A stretch of 64,000 bases of DNA from Ardenticatenaceae bacterium (GTDB lineage Bacteria > Chloroflexota > Anaerolineae > Promineifilales > Promineifilaceae). The stretch covers positions 89,227 to 153,226 of the forward strand of contig JACKBT010000009.1 of the NCBI GenBank assembly GCA_020634415.1, written 5' to 3'. A program made the position numbers and the translations under genes. Under the pieces are notes generated by a model. It was not told where the DNA came from. It saw only the letters and a list, made by a program, of their open reading frames with translations, and made no database searches. Shown here one piece after another: positions 16,650-24,928 of the stretch. Positions within the stretch are counted from its first letter, which is position 1. Every line of letters begins with the position of its first letter.

Positions 16650-17090
16650 CTACCAACGGCTGCTGCCGCTGTCACCATCAGAATATTCACGACGACGTTG
16701 GCCGCCACCGCTGCCACCGCCGCCACCAGGACGACGCTGACCGCCACCACCACCACTGCTGCCGCCACCGCCAAAACGACGTTGACCGCCGCCACCGCCG
16801 CCACCAGGACGACGCTGACCACCACCGCCGCCGCCACCGCGTTCTTCGCGGGGACGTGCTTCATTTACTCGTAAATTACGGCCGTCTATTTCCATTCCAT
16901 CTAACGCCGCTATGGCTGCATCAGCGGCACCCGATTCCATCTCTACGAAACAAAAACCGCGAAAACGACCCGTATCACGATCATTGATCATGGCGATAGA
17001 TTCAACCTCACCATATTCTGAGAACAGATCATTAACCTGTTCTTCTGTCGCTTGAAACGACAAATTCCCTACATAAATCTTCTTTGCCAA
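16650..17090 (-). CDS. RRM RNA-binding protein with glycine-rich tail
   Basis: 146 residues. The RRM (about residues 1-80) has RNP2 IYVGNL and RNP1 RGFCFVEM. The tail (about 84-140) is made of [14 protein letters not shown] repeats, an RGG/QRR-like low-complexity region that adds RNA binding or condensation. The layout resembles cyanobacterial cold-induced Rbp proteins and plant glycine-rich proteins. It differs from the tail-less RRM protein at 3135. Antisense Ala/Val-rich open frames over the tail are artefacts of the repeat. A 170-bp spacer with divergent promoters separates it from the sigma gene. Confidence 0.9.
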   Translation of the reverse strand: MAKKIYVGNLSFQATEEQVNDLFSEYGEVESIAMINDRDTGRFRGFCFVEMESGAADAAIAALDGMEIDGRNLRVNEARPREERGGGGGGGQRRPGGGGGGGQRRFGGGGSSGGGGGQRRPGGGGGSGGGQRRREYSDGDSGSSRW

Positions 17091-17349
17091 ATTACTCGTT
17101 CTCCATCTGAGTGCCAGCTTGCCATTGACGCTAATGATACAAGTCTGGTTTCTATATCATGATCGAGTATACGCATGTCTTATGCCCTTGTCCAACAATT
17201 GCTTAAACTATTCTGCAAAAGCCAATCGCCATCTACATAGATAATATTTTTACACACCGTTTTTGGCTCAAGGAGATAGAAGAAGTGGCGAAAGATTGAG
17301 ATGTAACAGTTTAAGTTTCCCTTCGTTAATGATGAGTAGAGACAACCAT

Positions 17350-17907
17350 ATGGTGGCTACGGATAATGAACATGAGCTTGTTTCACGCGCCCAAGTAGGG
17401 GATGCAGAAGCTTTTGGTGACTTGTATGAACTGTACTTGGACACCATTTATCGCTACATCTACTATCGAGTACAGAATCATCAAGATGCTGAAGATTTAA
17501 CGGAGATTGTATTTCTGAAGGCATGGCAAAATATGCCCGATTATGTCATCGGCAAAACGCCTTTTGTGGCCTGGGTGTATCGCATTGCTCATAACAGTGT
17601 GATTGATCATTATCGAACCCGTAAAGAAACCATCCCCTTAAGTGAACACCCACCCATTAATGATGAAAAGATGAATCTAGAAGAACATATACTCTCACAA
17701 GAGGAAAAACACACTTTATCTAAAGCCATTATGCGCTTATCACCATTGCACCAGCATGTGTTGGTGCTGCGGTTTATTAGTGGATTGAAGCCATCTGAGG
17801 TGGCAGATGTTTTGGATAGGAACGTGGGAGCGATTCGGGTCTTGCAGCATCGTGCCTTGAAAGCGCTACATACGTTGTTAACTGCTGAGGAGATCACGAA
17901 TGTCTAA
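17350..17907 (+). CDS. ECF-type RNA polymerase sigma factor
   Basis: About 185 residues. Region 2 (FGDLYELYLDTIYRYIYYRV, DAEDLTEIVFLKAW) and region 4 (LSPLHQHVLVLRFISGLKPSEVADVLDRNVGAIRVLQHRALKAL) are clear; region 3 is missing, as in ECF sigma factors. The start is uncertain: ATGs at 17329, 17332 and 17350 are in frame and none has a strong ribosome site. Its 3' end overlaps the DUF5667-like gene by 8 nt, so that partner is probably its regulator. Confidence 0.88.
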   Translation: MVATDNEHELVSRAQVGDAEAFGDLYELYLDTIYRYIYYRVQNHQDAEDLTEIVFLKAWQNMPDYVIGKTPFVAWVYRIAHNSVIDHYRTRKETIPLSEHPPINDEKMNLEEHILSQEEKHTLSKAIMRLSPLHQHVLVLRFISGLKPSEVADVLDRNVGAIRVLQHRALKALHTLLTAEEITNV

Positions 17908-19249
17908 ATTAGATGGCATTGATGTTTTAGCTGAATGTATTGAAGCGGTGGAGGACGGCCGTTTAACCATAGCTGACTGCGTCGCTTGTTACCCCGAACA
18001 TAGAGAAAGTCTGCAAGCCTTGCTGCCTTTGGCAGCCACCTTGCGCCAGTCCCCAGAGGTCATGCCGGCATCAGCCTTCCGCCAGGGAGCCAGACAACGG
18101 CTGATCAGACAACTGCCGCCCCAACCCAATCAAGCCCCTTTCTGGGCGAGAGTTAGCCAGAAACTTTCCCCTTCCTATTTAGCCAAAAAAGCAGCCGCTT
18201 TGTCCTGGGTAACTATCATCGCTTTGCTGGCTTTCTTGTTGGGGGGCAGCGGCCTCGTTTATGCTGCCAACAACGCAGTTCCCGGCGATGCCCTATATAG
18301 TCTGGATCGTTCGCTGGAAGATTGGCGTTTGAGTTGGGCGGTTAGTCCACGCACGGCCGTTCGCCTGCAACTGAACAATGCCCAAGAACGGTTGGCAGAA
18401 GCGGAAGCCCTATTGGCGCGAGGCGATGATGTTCATGCCAAAATGGCACTGGAGAGTTACGAAGAGGCGATGACGGCCGTTGAAACCATCGAAAATCATA
18501 ACAACCTGGTCATAAACGGCACCAACGTCAGACGGCCGTCCATGGGATTCACTTCCATCCTCACCACCACCACACCCACCCTAACGCCAACCATCACCCC
18601 CACCATCACCCTTACGCCAACGGCAACAACCACACCAACAATCAGCGTCACCCCCACCACTACCGTTACACCCACCATTACCAGCACACCAACGGCAACC
18701 CCCACCGTCACCATCACCCCCACACCCACCGTTACCGTTAGCCCAACCGCTACCACGCCCCCCACCAGCACACCAGTTCCCACCGCTACCATTACCCCCA
18801 CTCTCTGCACAGGAGCCGATCCTCACCCCCACGCCACCGCCCTGGCCAACCAGGTTGGCGTACCCTATGATGAGATTATCGGCTGGTTCTGTGCTGGCTT
18901 CGGCTTAGGCGAAATCGAACAAGCCTATGAACTCAGTGCGCAGACCGGCGTACCCGTTAGTGACATCTTCGCCCTACGATCATCGGGCCTGGGCTGGGGA
19001 CAGATTCGCCAACAGTTGCAAGGCAATAACAACCCCACTCCGCCCAATGGCAACAGCGGCAACAATAGCAACAGCAATAATGGCAACGGCAATAGCAACA
19101 ACGGTAATGGCAACAACGGCAATAGCAATAATGGCAATGGCAATAACGGCAACAATGGTAATGGTAACAATGGTAACAATGGCAACAATGGCAATGGCAA
19201 CAACGGTAATGGCAACGGCAACAACGGTAATGGCAATAAAAAGAAGTAG
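17900..19249 (+). CDS. DUF5667-like membrane protein with Thr/Pro and Asn/Gly repeats (probable sigma partner)
   Basis: 449 residues. A cytoplasmic N-terminus (about 1-90) contains a CVACYPEH segment resembling short anti-sigma or regulatory modules. A membrane segment at about 93-113 is followed by a DUF5667-like helical domain (GDALYSLDRSLEDWRL to EEAMTAVETIE). Then come a Thr/Pro-rich wall-spanning stretch of about 85 residues, a small globular part (CTGADPHPHA to IRQQLQG) and about 70 residues of N-G repeats ending in KKK. Overlap with the sigma gene points to control of that sigma factor. The outer part looks like a surface sensor or stalk. The repeat DNA is AT-poor trinucleotide-like, prone to length change. 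Confidence 0.8.
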   Translation: MSKLDGIDVLAECIEAVEDGRLTIADCVACYPEHRESLQALLPLAATLRQSPEVMPASAFRQGARQRLIRQLPPQPNQAPFWARVSQKLSPSYLAKKAAALSWVTIIALLAFLLGGSGLVYAANNAVPGDALYSLDRSLEDWRLSWAVSPRTAVRLQLNNAQERLAEAEALLARGDDVHAKMALESYEEAMTAVETIENHNNLVINGTNVRRPSMGFTSILTTTTPTLTPTITPTITLTPTATTTPTISVTPTTTVTPTITSTPTATPTVTITPTPTVTVSPTATTPPTSTPVPTATITPTLCTGADPHPHATALANQVGVPYDEIIGWFCAGFGLGEIEQAYELSAQTGVPVSDIFALRSSGLGWGQIRQQLQGNNNPTPPNGNSGNNSNSNNGNGNSNNGNGNNGNSNNGNGNNGNNGNGNNGNNGNNGNGNNGNGNGNNGNGNKKK

Positions 19250-19292
19250 CAGAGGCACTTGTTAGCCAAGTTTAATGAGGTTGTATTGGTAG

Positions 19293-19326
19293 AAGCTCGC
19301 ACTAAAACAGTGCGAGCTTTTTATTT
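19293..19326 (+). terminator. Terminator after the sigma/DUF5667 operon
   Basis: AAGCTCGCACT and AGTGCGAGCTT (19293-19319) with AAAAC loop, then TTTATTTTT. It reaches into the end of the convergent gene. Confidence 0.88.
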
Positions 19327-19677
19327 TTCTGGTTCGGGATTATTATCTTCTGCGGCAGCATCAGGATCGGCCGTTTCCACCACCCGTTCATACTCCTCCT
19401 GGCTAATAAAACGGCCGCCTGTCATCTCATAATTCGTCATCTCATAACGGCCGTTCAAATACACCACCGCCTGCATCCGCCGAAAACAACGATTATCCAC
19501 AATCGTCTTGTGCCACACAAAACCACTATCCGTGCGGTTCAGATCATGCTGCTTATCCGCCCGCACCTTCACCTTCGCACCACAATTGTCACAGACAGCA
19601 TAAAAATAAAGACCGTGCGTATCCGCATAAGCCTGTTTGCGCTCACCACCACCAAAAATCTTCTTCAAGAAACCCAT
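19321..19677 (-). CDS. Hypothetical protein with CxxC, about 118 residues
   Basis: Starting at MGFLKKIFGGG (19677). One CDNC pair about residue 30 and a second Cys later (DNRCF) could form a small metal site. The order YFYAVCDNCGAKVKVRADKQHDLNR, then a hydrophobic strand and MTGG, recalls small uncharacterised Chloroflexota proteins. No signal peptide or membrane segment. Function not recognised. Confidence 0.65.
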   Translation of the reverse strand: MGFLKKIFGGGERKQAYADTHGLYFYAVCDNCGAKVKVRADKQHDLNRTDSGFVWHKTIVDNRCFRRMQAVVYLNGRYEMTNYEMTGGRFISQEEYERVVETADPDAAAEDNNPEPEK

Positions 19678-19730
19678 TTCCCTTCTCCTCAACAGATTGG
19701 CTCAATCTCCAAGATTGAGCCAATCCTCTT

Positions 19731-20630
19731 TCACAAAACCGAAATCGCCGCCGCCAAGTCCCGCCGCCACGCCGGGCTGTTCACATCATGCCAAATGGCC
19801 GGGAACGCAGCCACCAACTGGGTGATTTCTCGCGCCTGCACAGCCCGATAGGCAGCAACGGCCGTTTCACACCCCACCGTCTCCGCCAACATCTTCAACC
19901 CAATCGCCGCATCCTGCAACGCCCCCAAATGCTCCTGCATCCGCTCCAATGTCGCCTGCACTGGTTCAATCTCCGGCCCCAACAGCGGCGCAAAAAATTG
20001 CAGCGTATAGCGCAGCTCCTTGCCCTGAATCCGCAGCATATGCAGCCGCTCCAGCGGCGCGTTCTCCAGCCGATTGGCATACGCACGTACCCCTGCCAAC
20101 CGCTGATAAATTAAAACTGGCACATAGTGCGCCGCCGACATAGGCGCAAATGGATCTGGGTTGGGCAACACATCAAGGCCGGGCGTGTGGACAAAACGGC
20201 CGTATTCCTGCCAAAATTTCTCCCGCTTCGGCTTGCCCATGTAACCACACAACGCCTCATCAATTTCAGCTTGCCTTCCTTCCCAATAAGCTGCCAAACA
20301 AGCCAAGTCGTCCCCCGATTCCTCCATATGCAATTGCAATTTTTGCCGGAAAACGGCCGTATCCCGCGCCGCCCCCAAATAACGCATCATCTTCCGCAGC
20401 CGCCGCCGATACGGCTCCAGCACGCCCGGCTCAAAAAACGGCCGAAACAGCTTAAATCCTGTAAAGGTACGGCGAATGGCTTTGCGGGTTTCGTGAACGG
20501 CCGTAACCTCCGCCGCCGCCACCAACGCCGGACGGTGTTGTTCCATAATGGATAGTTGCGCGGCCAATAACGGCCGTGCCACCTCCGCCATCTCCGTCTC
20601 CGCCGTAAACAAAAGTAAATCTTCACTCAT
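19731..20630 (-). CDS. CHAD-domain protein
   Basis: 299 residues from MSEDLL (20630). The CHAD hallmark is visible: His/Arg/Lys-rich helices VHETRKAIRRTFTGFKLF, YRRRLRKMMRYLGAARDTAVF and KELRYTLQFF. CHAD domains are all-helical, positively charged and bind inorganic polyphosphate; many associate with polyP granules. It is often fused to or beside CYTH phosphatases, but none is adjacent here. An in-frame earlier ATG (20657) is less likely. Confidence 0.88.
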   Translation of the reverse strand: MSEDLLLFTAETEMAEVARPLLAAQLSIMEQHRPALVAAAEVTAVHETRKAIRRTFTGFKLFRPFFEPGVLEPYRRRLRKMMRYLGAARDTAVFRQKLQLHMEESGDDLACLAAYWEGRQAEIDEALCGYMGKPKREKFWQEYGRFVHTPGLDVLPNPDPFAPMSAAHYVPVLIYQRLAGVRAYANRLENAPLERLHMLRIQGKELRYTLQFFAPLLGPEIEPVQATLERMQEHLGALQDAAIGLKMLAETVGCETAVAAYRAVQAREITQLVAAFPAIWHDVNSPAWRRDLAAAISVL

Positions 20631-20664
20631 GCTGCCATTATAAAAACAACATCTCAACCAAACA

Positions 20665-20691
20665 AAAAGCCCGACAAATTGTCGGGCTTTT
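20665..20691. terminator. Terminator between CHAD and cytochrome operon
   Basis: AAAAGCCCGAC pairs with GTCGGGCTTTT around a 5-nt loop. It lies after the end of the cytochrome operon (minus strand) and before the CHAD gene start; T runs exist on both strands. Confidence 0.8.
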
Positions 20692-20712
20692 AACTGTTCT
20701 TATTAAAGCTGT

Positions 20713-21576
20713 TTACTGACCAAGTAAGTAGGCCAGCAAATCAGCCATATCTTGAGGACTGCTTCCCATATCCGAAGCAAAAGTTTGGCGCATCGCACTC
20801 GGCGGGCCAGCACAAGGTCCCAAAGGACAGTCAACGGCTATATGCTCATCAGGAACAAGAATAGACCGATATACATACTGCTCGGCCGATGCACCTTCGA
20901 CTATACCATCACCCCGCTCCGCAATATCGCCCAACCAAGGGCCAATCGTAGCGGAAGCCGAGTCCGCTAAACTGCCATGACAGACCACACAGGTATAAGA
21001 ACCATACAAGGCTTCACCGTTGGCGGCATCGCCTTCTACAATATCCTCAAGTGCCAAATACTCTTCCACTGTCTCGGGCCACTCAAAGGTAAAATAGATA
21101 CAGTTACCTGCATCATCATACCAATCCCCTTCCCAGTTCAAGATAAAAGCAGCTACATCCTGTATCTGGTCATCGCGCATGGGGCCACCAAACTCTTCAG
21201 ACCAAGTGGGCATTTGAGTACCAACACGTCCAGATGCAATCGTTGCTTCGATAAACGTCTGCTTAGTTCCATCCCACCCAACAGTATCCAATTTAGGTGG
21301 TCTATCACCACAAATAAGCTGAGCACTATTCAATGGTAAGCCCACACAGTTAATAGGTTCACCTGAGCCAGCATCAAAACACTGTTGCGCTTTGCCCTCG
21401 ATACCATGACAGGTAGCACAGTTACCATAGAATAAATGTGCTCCATTCTCAACGGCACGGCCGTGTTCAGCGGCCGCAAACGCCTCCAAACGAGCCGGCT
21501 CGCGCAGTGCCGCAAACCCCAAAATAATCATCGTTAACATGAACGAAATCGTACCAATTACAATCTTTACTTGCAT
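20713..21576 (-). CDS. Diheme cytochrome c, bc-complex subunit
   Basis: 287 residues. An N-terminal membrane anchor (about 4-23) is followed by two class I heme c sites, CATCH (53-57) and CVVCH (196-200), each with a following Met-rich segment that can give the sixth ligand. It is the third gene after Rieske and cytochrome b, in the place of cytochrome c1 or QcrC. It would carry electrons from the Rieske centre to soluble carriers or an oxidase. A 98-bp spacer with GTAATC-type inverted repeats lies upstream. Confidence 0.9.
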   Translation of the reverse strand: MQVKIVIGTISFMLTMIILGFAALREPARLEAFAAAEHGRAVENGAHLFYGNCATCHGIEGKAQQCFDAGSGEPINCVGLPLNSAQLICGDRPPKLDTVGWDGTKQTFIEATIASGRVGTQMPTWSEEFGGPMRDDQIQDVAAFILNWEGDWYDDAGNCIYFTFEWPETVEEYLALEDIVEGDAANGEALYGSYTCVVCHGSLADSASATIGPWLGDIAERGDGIVEGASAEQYVYRSILVPDEHIAVDCPLGPCAGPPSAMRQTFASDMGSSPQDMADLLAYLLGQ

Positions 21577-21612
21577 GAACTTTTCCTCTTCCGGTTTCGG
21601 TAATCAATTATC

Positions 21613-21658
21613 GGTAAGCCGTAATCAGTCATCGGCTTACCATTTACTGATTACGGCT
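21613..21658. repeat. GTAATC-type inverted repeats in the cytochrome operon spacer
   Basis: AGCCGTAATCAGT (21617-21629) pairs with ACTGATTACGGCT (21646-21658), and alternatively GGTAAGCCG (21613-21621) with CGGCTTACC (21633-21641). The two foldings exclude each other. It could tune expression of the cytochrome c gene relative to cytochrome b. Confidence 0.6.
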
Positions 21659-21674
21659 CACAAGAATACCGAAT

Positions 21675-23363
21675 CTAGCAGTTCTTATTCACAAAGCGAC
21701 ACTCTTCTTCGTAATTAGAATCACGATGACGATACGAAACGGGCGCACTGTCAATAATCAATTCACCAGTGTCAGGATGATACGCCTGGAATGTCAACGT
21801 CAGTTGCAATAGATCAGGCTGCAACTGTTCAATCTTCAAAGTCGCAGTGGGGTCGGGCATCGCATCGCTGGTGAAATAGTTGCCCCAGCGACCCTCGCCC
21901 GTCTTCTCACATTCATCATACCTTTCATCACCCTTCAGCGTGCAGCTTCGTTCTTCCATTGCCTCAGCAAAGGCTTCCAAAGCACGGGTCAAATGGTGAT
22001 TCCCTTCCACCTCTTGTCCTGGTGAGTATGTGCCTGGCACCAAATCATCATAAGGCACACCCAAGATGATGTTGGGGCCTTCCTGCGGCATGATGGACTG
22101 GCTTACCTCTAAGTCCGGTGAACTCTGCACCCGGAATTCCGGTGAACCCATCCAGTTAGAAACAAGCATGAAAGCCATAAACAAGAAAGCAACCGTGAGG
22201 CCCACCCGACGGTCGGCATAACGGCGGCTCTTACCCACCTCAAAGTAAGGCATGACAATAAAGGCCACCATCAACAGAGGAATAAAGCCCACAACCAACG
22301 TCTTGTCCGCCAGCTTCAACCAGCCCTGTGACCAGGAAAGATACCAGGGCGCTACCACATGCAAAGGCGTGACAATGGGGTCAGCATGATGCTCCAACGG
22401 CGCATCCCACAACCACAGTGAGCCTGCGATTAAGAACAGCGTGATGAGCGACACCCACATCAACTCGCTGGTAAGAATATCAGGTGTAAAGTAAGTACGT
22501 TCATTACGCGGCACACGTTTAGCCGTATCTTCGCCAATCTCCTCGCGGCCCGGGGGCAGCGAAAAGCCATGCAGCACCACTTTGTAATAATGAACAAAGA
22601 AAAAGATACCGACAATGAGCGGGAAGAGGAGAACGTGGAATAAATACCACCTGAGCAACCCACCGGCACCCAAAGAAGGCGCACCTTGCAAAACAAGCAA
22701 GACATTTTGGTTAAATACGTCTCCGTTAAGGCCAGGAATAGGCGGTGCGGGGGCCGCTTCTGCACCGCTCAGGAACACAGTCAACGCCCAATACGCCAAT
22801 TGATCCCAGGGCAGCAAGTAACCACTAAAGCTTAGAAGCAGGGTGAAGACGAGCAAGATCATACCTGTAGCCCAGGTAAATTGGCGCGGCTTTTTATAAC
22901 TACCCGTTATAAACGTTCGCAGCATGTGCATGGCTACAGCTATTACCATGACCTCGGCACCTAAGCGGTGCATATTCCGCATCAACTGCCCTAGCGGGAC
23001 ATTGCCTAAGATGTTCCACATATTGGAATAAGCCGCCGCGGGGCTGGGCGTGTAAAAAACCATCAGGATGATACCGGTGATGGTTTCCCAAACGAACATG
23101 AAGGTAGATAGCCACCCTAAACGAAAAGTGGGGTAGATATGGGTAACTTCTGTGTGGTAAAAGCTGGGACGAATATGGAACCAGAAACCATCAGCGTGGG
23201 GGCGAAGCCGGGGATTGGGCCGACGAGGCTCATCACCACGCAAAGCGCCACGAATGTCGCCAATGTTCATACCGGCGGTCAGACGCTCGACAGTTTCATC
23301 TACTTTGGTAATGGCGGCCTGTTTCAGCCCCATTTCTTGAACTTGTTCAAAAAAGGTAGCCAT
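21675..23363 (-). CDS. Cytochrome b (fused b6/subunit IV type) of menaquinol:cytochrome c oxidoreductase
   Basis: 562 residues. The N-terminal half has four helices with heme-ligating His pairs spaced 13 and 14 residues apart (HRLGAEVMVIAVAMH and HVLLFPLIVGIFFFVH), the b6-type spacing. The C-terminal half adds further helices equivalent to subunit IV. The Qo-site PEWY motif reads APWY (in PLHVVAPWYLSW). A soluble C-terminal extension of about 150 residues follows the last helix and is unusual for the family. Together with the Rieske and diheme c genes it forms a quinol-oxidising complex. Confidence 0.93.
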   Translation of the reverse strand: MATFFEQVQEMGLKQAAITKVDETVERLTAGMNIGDIRGALRGDEPRRPNPRLRPHADGFWFHIRPSFYHTEVTHIYPTFRLGWLSTFMFVWETITGIILMVFYTPSPAAAYSNMWNILGNVPLGQLMRNMHRLGAEVMVIAVAMHMLRTFITGSYKKPRQFTWATGMILLVFTLLLSFSGYLLPWDQLAYWALTVFLSGAEAAPAPPIPGLNGDVFNQNVLLVLQGAPSLGAGGLLRWYLFHVLLFPLIVGIFFFVHYYKVVLHGFSLPPGREEIGEDTAKRVPRNERTYFTPDILTSELMWVSLITLFLIAGSLWLWDAPLEHHADPIVTPLHVVAPWYLSWSQGWLKLADKTLVVGFIPLLMVAFIVMPYFEVGKSRRYADRRVGLTVAFLFMAFMLVSNWMGSPEFRVQSSPDLEVSQSIMPQEGPNIILGVPYDDLVPGTYSPGQEVEGNHHLTRALEAFAEAMEERSCTLKGDERYDECEKTGEGRWGNYFTSDAMPDPTATLKIEQLQPDLLQLTLTFQAYHPDTGELIIDSAPVSYRHRDSNYEEECRFVNKNC

Positions 23364-23383
23364 GAATTACTCCTCTTTCTCTT

Positions 23384-24037
23384 TTATGGACAACTATCGG
23401 TAAAGGAACAGAGCAAAGCCTGTGAGGGGCCTTTTTTACGATCCCCTGTGTCAATACGAAGGAAGGCAGTACCACTCGGTAACTCCAAGGGGGCATAAAA
23501 GTCTGTCCCTTCAATCTGAACCAAGTCGGCTTCGGCTAAAACGGTTGTTTTGTCTTCGGCCATGGCGGCGATTCGGAAGCGATCAAGTGTACGAGGGGCG
23601 GGGGATTCGACGCGACGGCCGTCTAGCCGATACTTCGATCCGTGACAGGGACACTCAAAGCGGTTGTTTGTTGGTGTCCAGGCATAAATACAACCCAGGT
23701 GCGTACACACCTTGTAAATAGCGGCTACACCTTTAATGGGTTGCGTCTCATCTTCAGCCTGGTACATCAACTCATTACTGGCCGCCGTATCCAAATTAAC
23801 GAGCCAGAAACGGCCGTCGGGGAAATTCACAGGTTCCGCATTCACATCAGGCAGGGCACTGACATCCAACGTAAACGTACCACCGAACTCACCTTCACGG
23901 AAACGGGGCAACAAAAACCAAATCAACAAACCCGTAAACTGCGCCCCATACAACGCCAGTGATGCACCCCAAATATAGTACAAGAACTCGCGTCGGCTCA
24001 TGCCTTTACTTTCGGCGCTAATTGCTGCATCTGCCAT
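23384..24037 (-). CDS. Rieske [2Fe-2S] iron-sulfur protein
   Basis: 217 residues. A twin-arginine-like N-terminus (MSRREFLYYIWG, from about residue 13) precedes a membrane anchor, so export by Tat is likely. The cluster motifs are CTHLGC and CPCHGS, each giving one Cys and one His ligand, plus the disulfide cysteines. GGAG stands before the ATG at 24037. First gene of the bc operon, 20 bp before cytochrome b. Confidence 0.95.
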   Translation of the reverse strand: MADAAISAESKGMSRREFLYYIWGASLALYGAQFTGLLIWFLLPRFREGEFGGTFTLDVSALPDVNAEPVNFPDGRFWLVNLDTAASNELMYQAEDETQPIKGVAAIYKVCTHLGCIYAWTPTNNRFECPCHGSKYRLDGRRVESPAPRTLDRFRIAAMAEDKTTVLAEADLVQIEGTDFYAPLELPSGTAFLRIDTGDRKKGPSQALLCSFTDSCP

Positions 24038-24194
24038 AGGGTTCTTCTCCTCTTTTTTCTGTACTGGTTAGGAAAATAATGTTGTTATTACCCAAAACCT
24101 CTTGCCTAAGATGCCAAAAAGTACACGGATAGTGTGTGCTTTTTATCACAATCGGATTATAGCAAAACGAGTGGGGATAGCAAAAAAAATGTAG

Positions 24195-24268
24195 TGGGCG
24201 CTGAGGGACTCGAACCCCCGACTTCTTCGGTGTAAACGAAGCGCTCTGACCAACTGAGCTAAGCGCCC
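24195..24268 (-). tRNA. tRNA-Val (anticodon UAC)
   Basis: Read on the minus strand it gives a complete cloverleaf: acceptor GGGCGCT/AGCGCCC, D arm with AGCTCAGTTGGT, anticodon stem CTTCG/CGAAG around TTTACAC (anticodon TAC), and T arm with GGTTCGAGTCC. Length 74 with A as discriminator; CCA is not encoded. It stands alone between the bc operon and dcd. Confidence 0.96.
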
Positions 24269-24335
24269 TTACCATGAGCAAATTATAACCACACCCCTGG
24301 CAAGATGCCACTATTCAGCAGCCTATCTTTCGCCA

Positions 24336-24893
24336 TCAGTCAATCTTGGGCAAAACAATCGTTTGCTGCTTTTGATATTTGCCCTTTTTATCCGCATAAG
24401 ACGTTTCACACATCTCATCCGATTGAAAGAACAGCACCTGAGCAATGCCCTCATTAGCATACACACGGGCTGGCAGCGGCGTAGTATTAGAAATCTCCAG
24501 CGTCACAAAACCTTCCCACTCCGGCTCAAATGGGGTCACATTCACAATCAAACCACACCGGGCATACGTAGATTTACCTACACACACCGTCAGGACATCT
24601 CTAGGAATGCGGAAATACTCAATAGTTTGCGCCAAAACAAACGAATTGGGGGGAATGACACACACCTCACCTTGAAAATCCACAAAACAGCCCGGATCAA
24701 AATGCTTAGGGTCAACCACTCCATTCCACACATTGGTGAAAATCTTAAACTCATTACTCACACGAATATCATAGCCATAAGAGGAAAGACCATAGGAAAT
24801 AACCCCGCGCCGCACCTGCTTATCGGCAAAAGGCTCGATCATGCCCTGTTCCTGTGCCATCTGGCGAATCCATTTATCTGATTTAATCGTCAT
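24336..24893 (-). CDS. dcd: dCTP deaminase
   Basis: 185 residues from ATG 24893 (MTIKSDKWI). Signatures: [45 protein letters not shown] with the catalytic Glu, and the nucleotide-binding C-terminus. It makes dUTP from dCTP for thymidylate synthesis; a bifunctional deaminase/dUTPase cannot be excluded. The gene follows argS after a TACGTAATT palindrome. Confidence 0.92.
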   Translation of the reverse strand: MTIKSDKWIRQMAQEQGMIEPFADKQVRRGVISYGLSSYGYDIRVSNEFKIFTNVWNGVVDPKHFDPGCFVDFQGEVCVIPPNSFVLAQTIEYFRIPRDVLTVCVGKSTYARCGLIVNVTPFEPEWEGFVTLEISNTTPLPARVYANEGIAQVLFFQSDEMCETSYADKKGKYQKQQTIVLPKID

Positions 24894-24905
24894 AAGGTTC
24901 TTAAG

Positions 24906-24927
24906 TACGTAATTACGCAATTACGTA
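24906..24927. repeat. TACGTAATT inverted repeat between argS and dcd
   Basis: TACGTAATT (24906-24914) and AATTACGTA (24919-24927) flank ACGC, filling the 35-bp gap between the two genes. Confidence 0.55.
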
Positions 24928-24928
24928 A

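Noticed and set aside
18496..19302. Long antisense open frames rich in Val/Gly or Leu/Pro opposite the DUF5667-like gene
   Set aside because: They are mirror images of the Thr/Pro and Asn/Gly repeats of the sense gene and have no domain of their own.
24018..24311. A 97-codon open frame over the tRNA-Val gene
   Set aside because: It runs through a perfect tRNA cloverleaf and its translation has no protein-like features.
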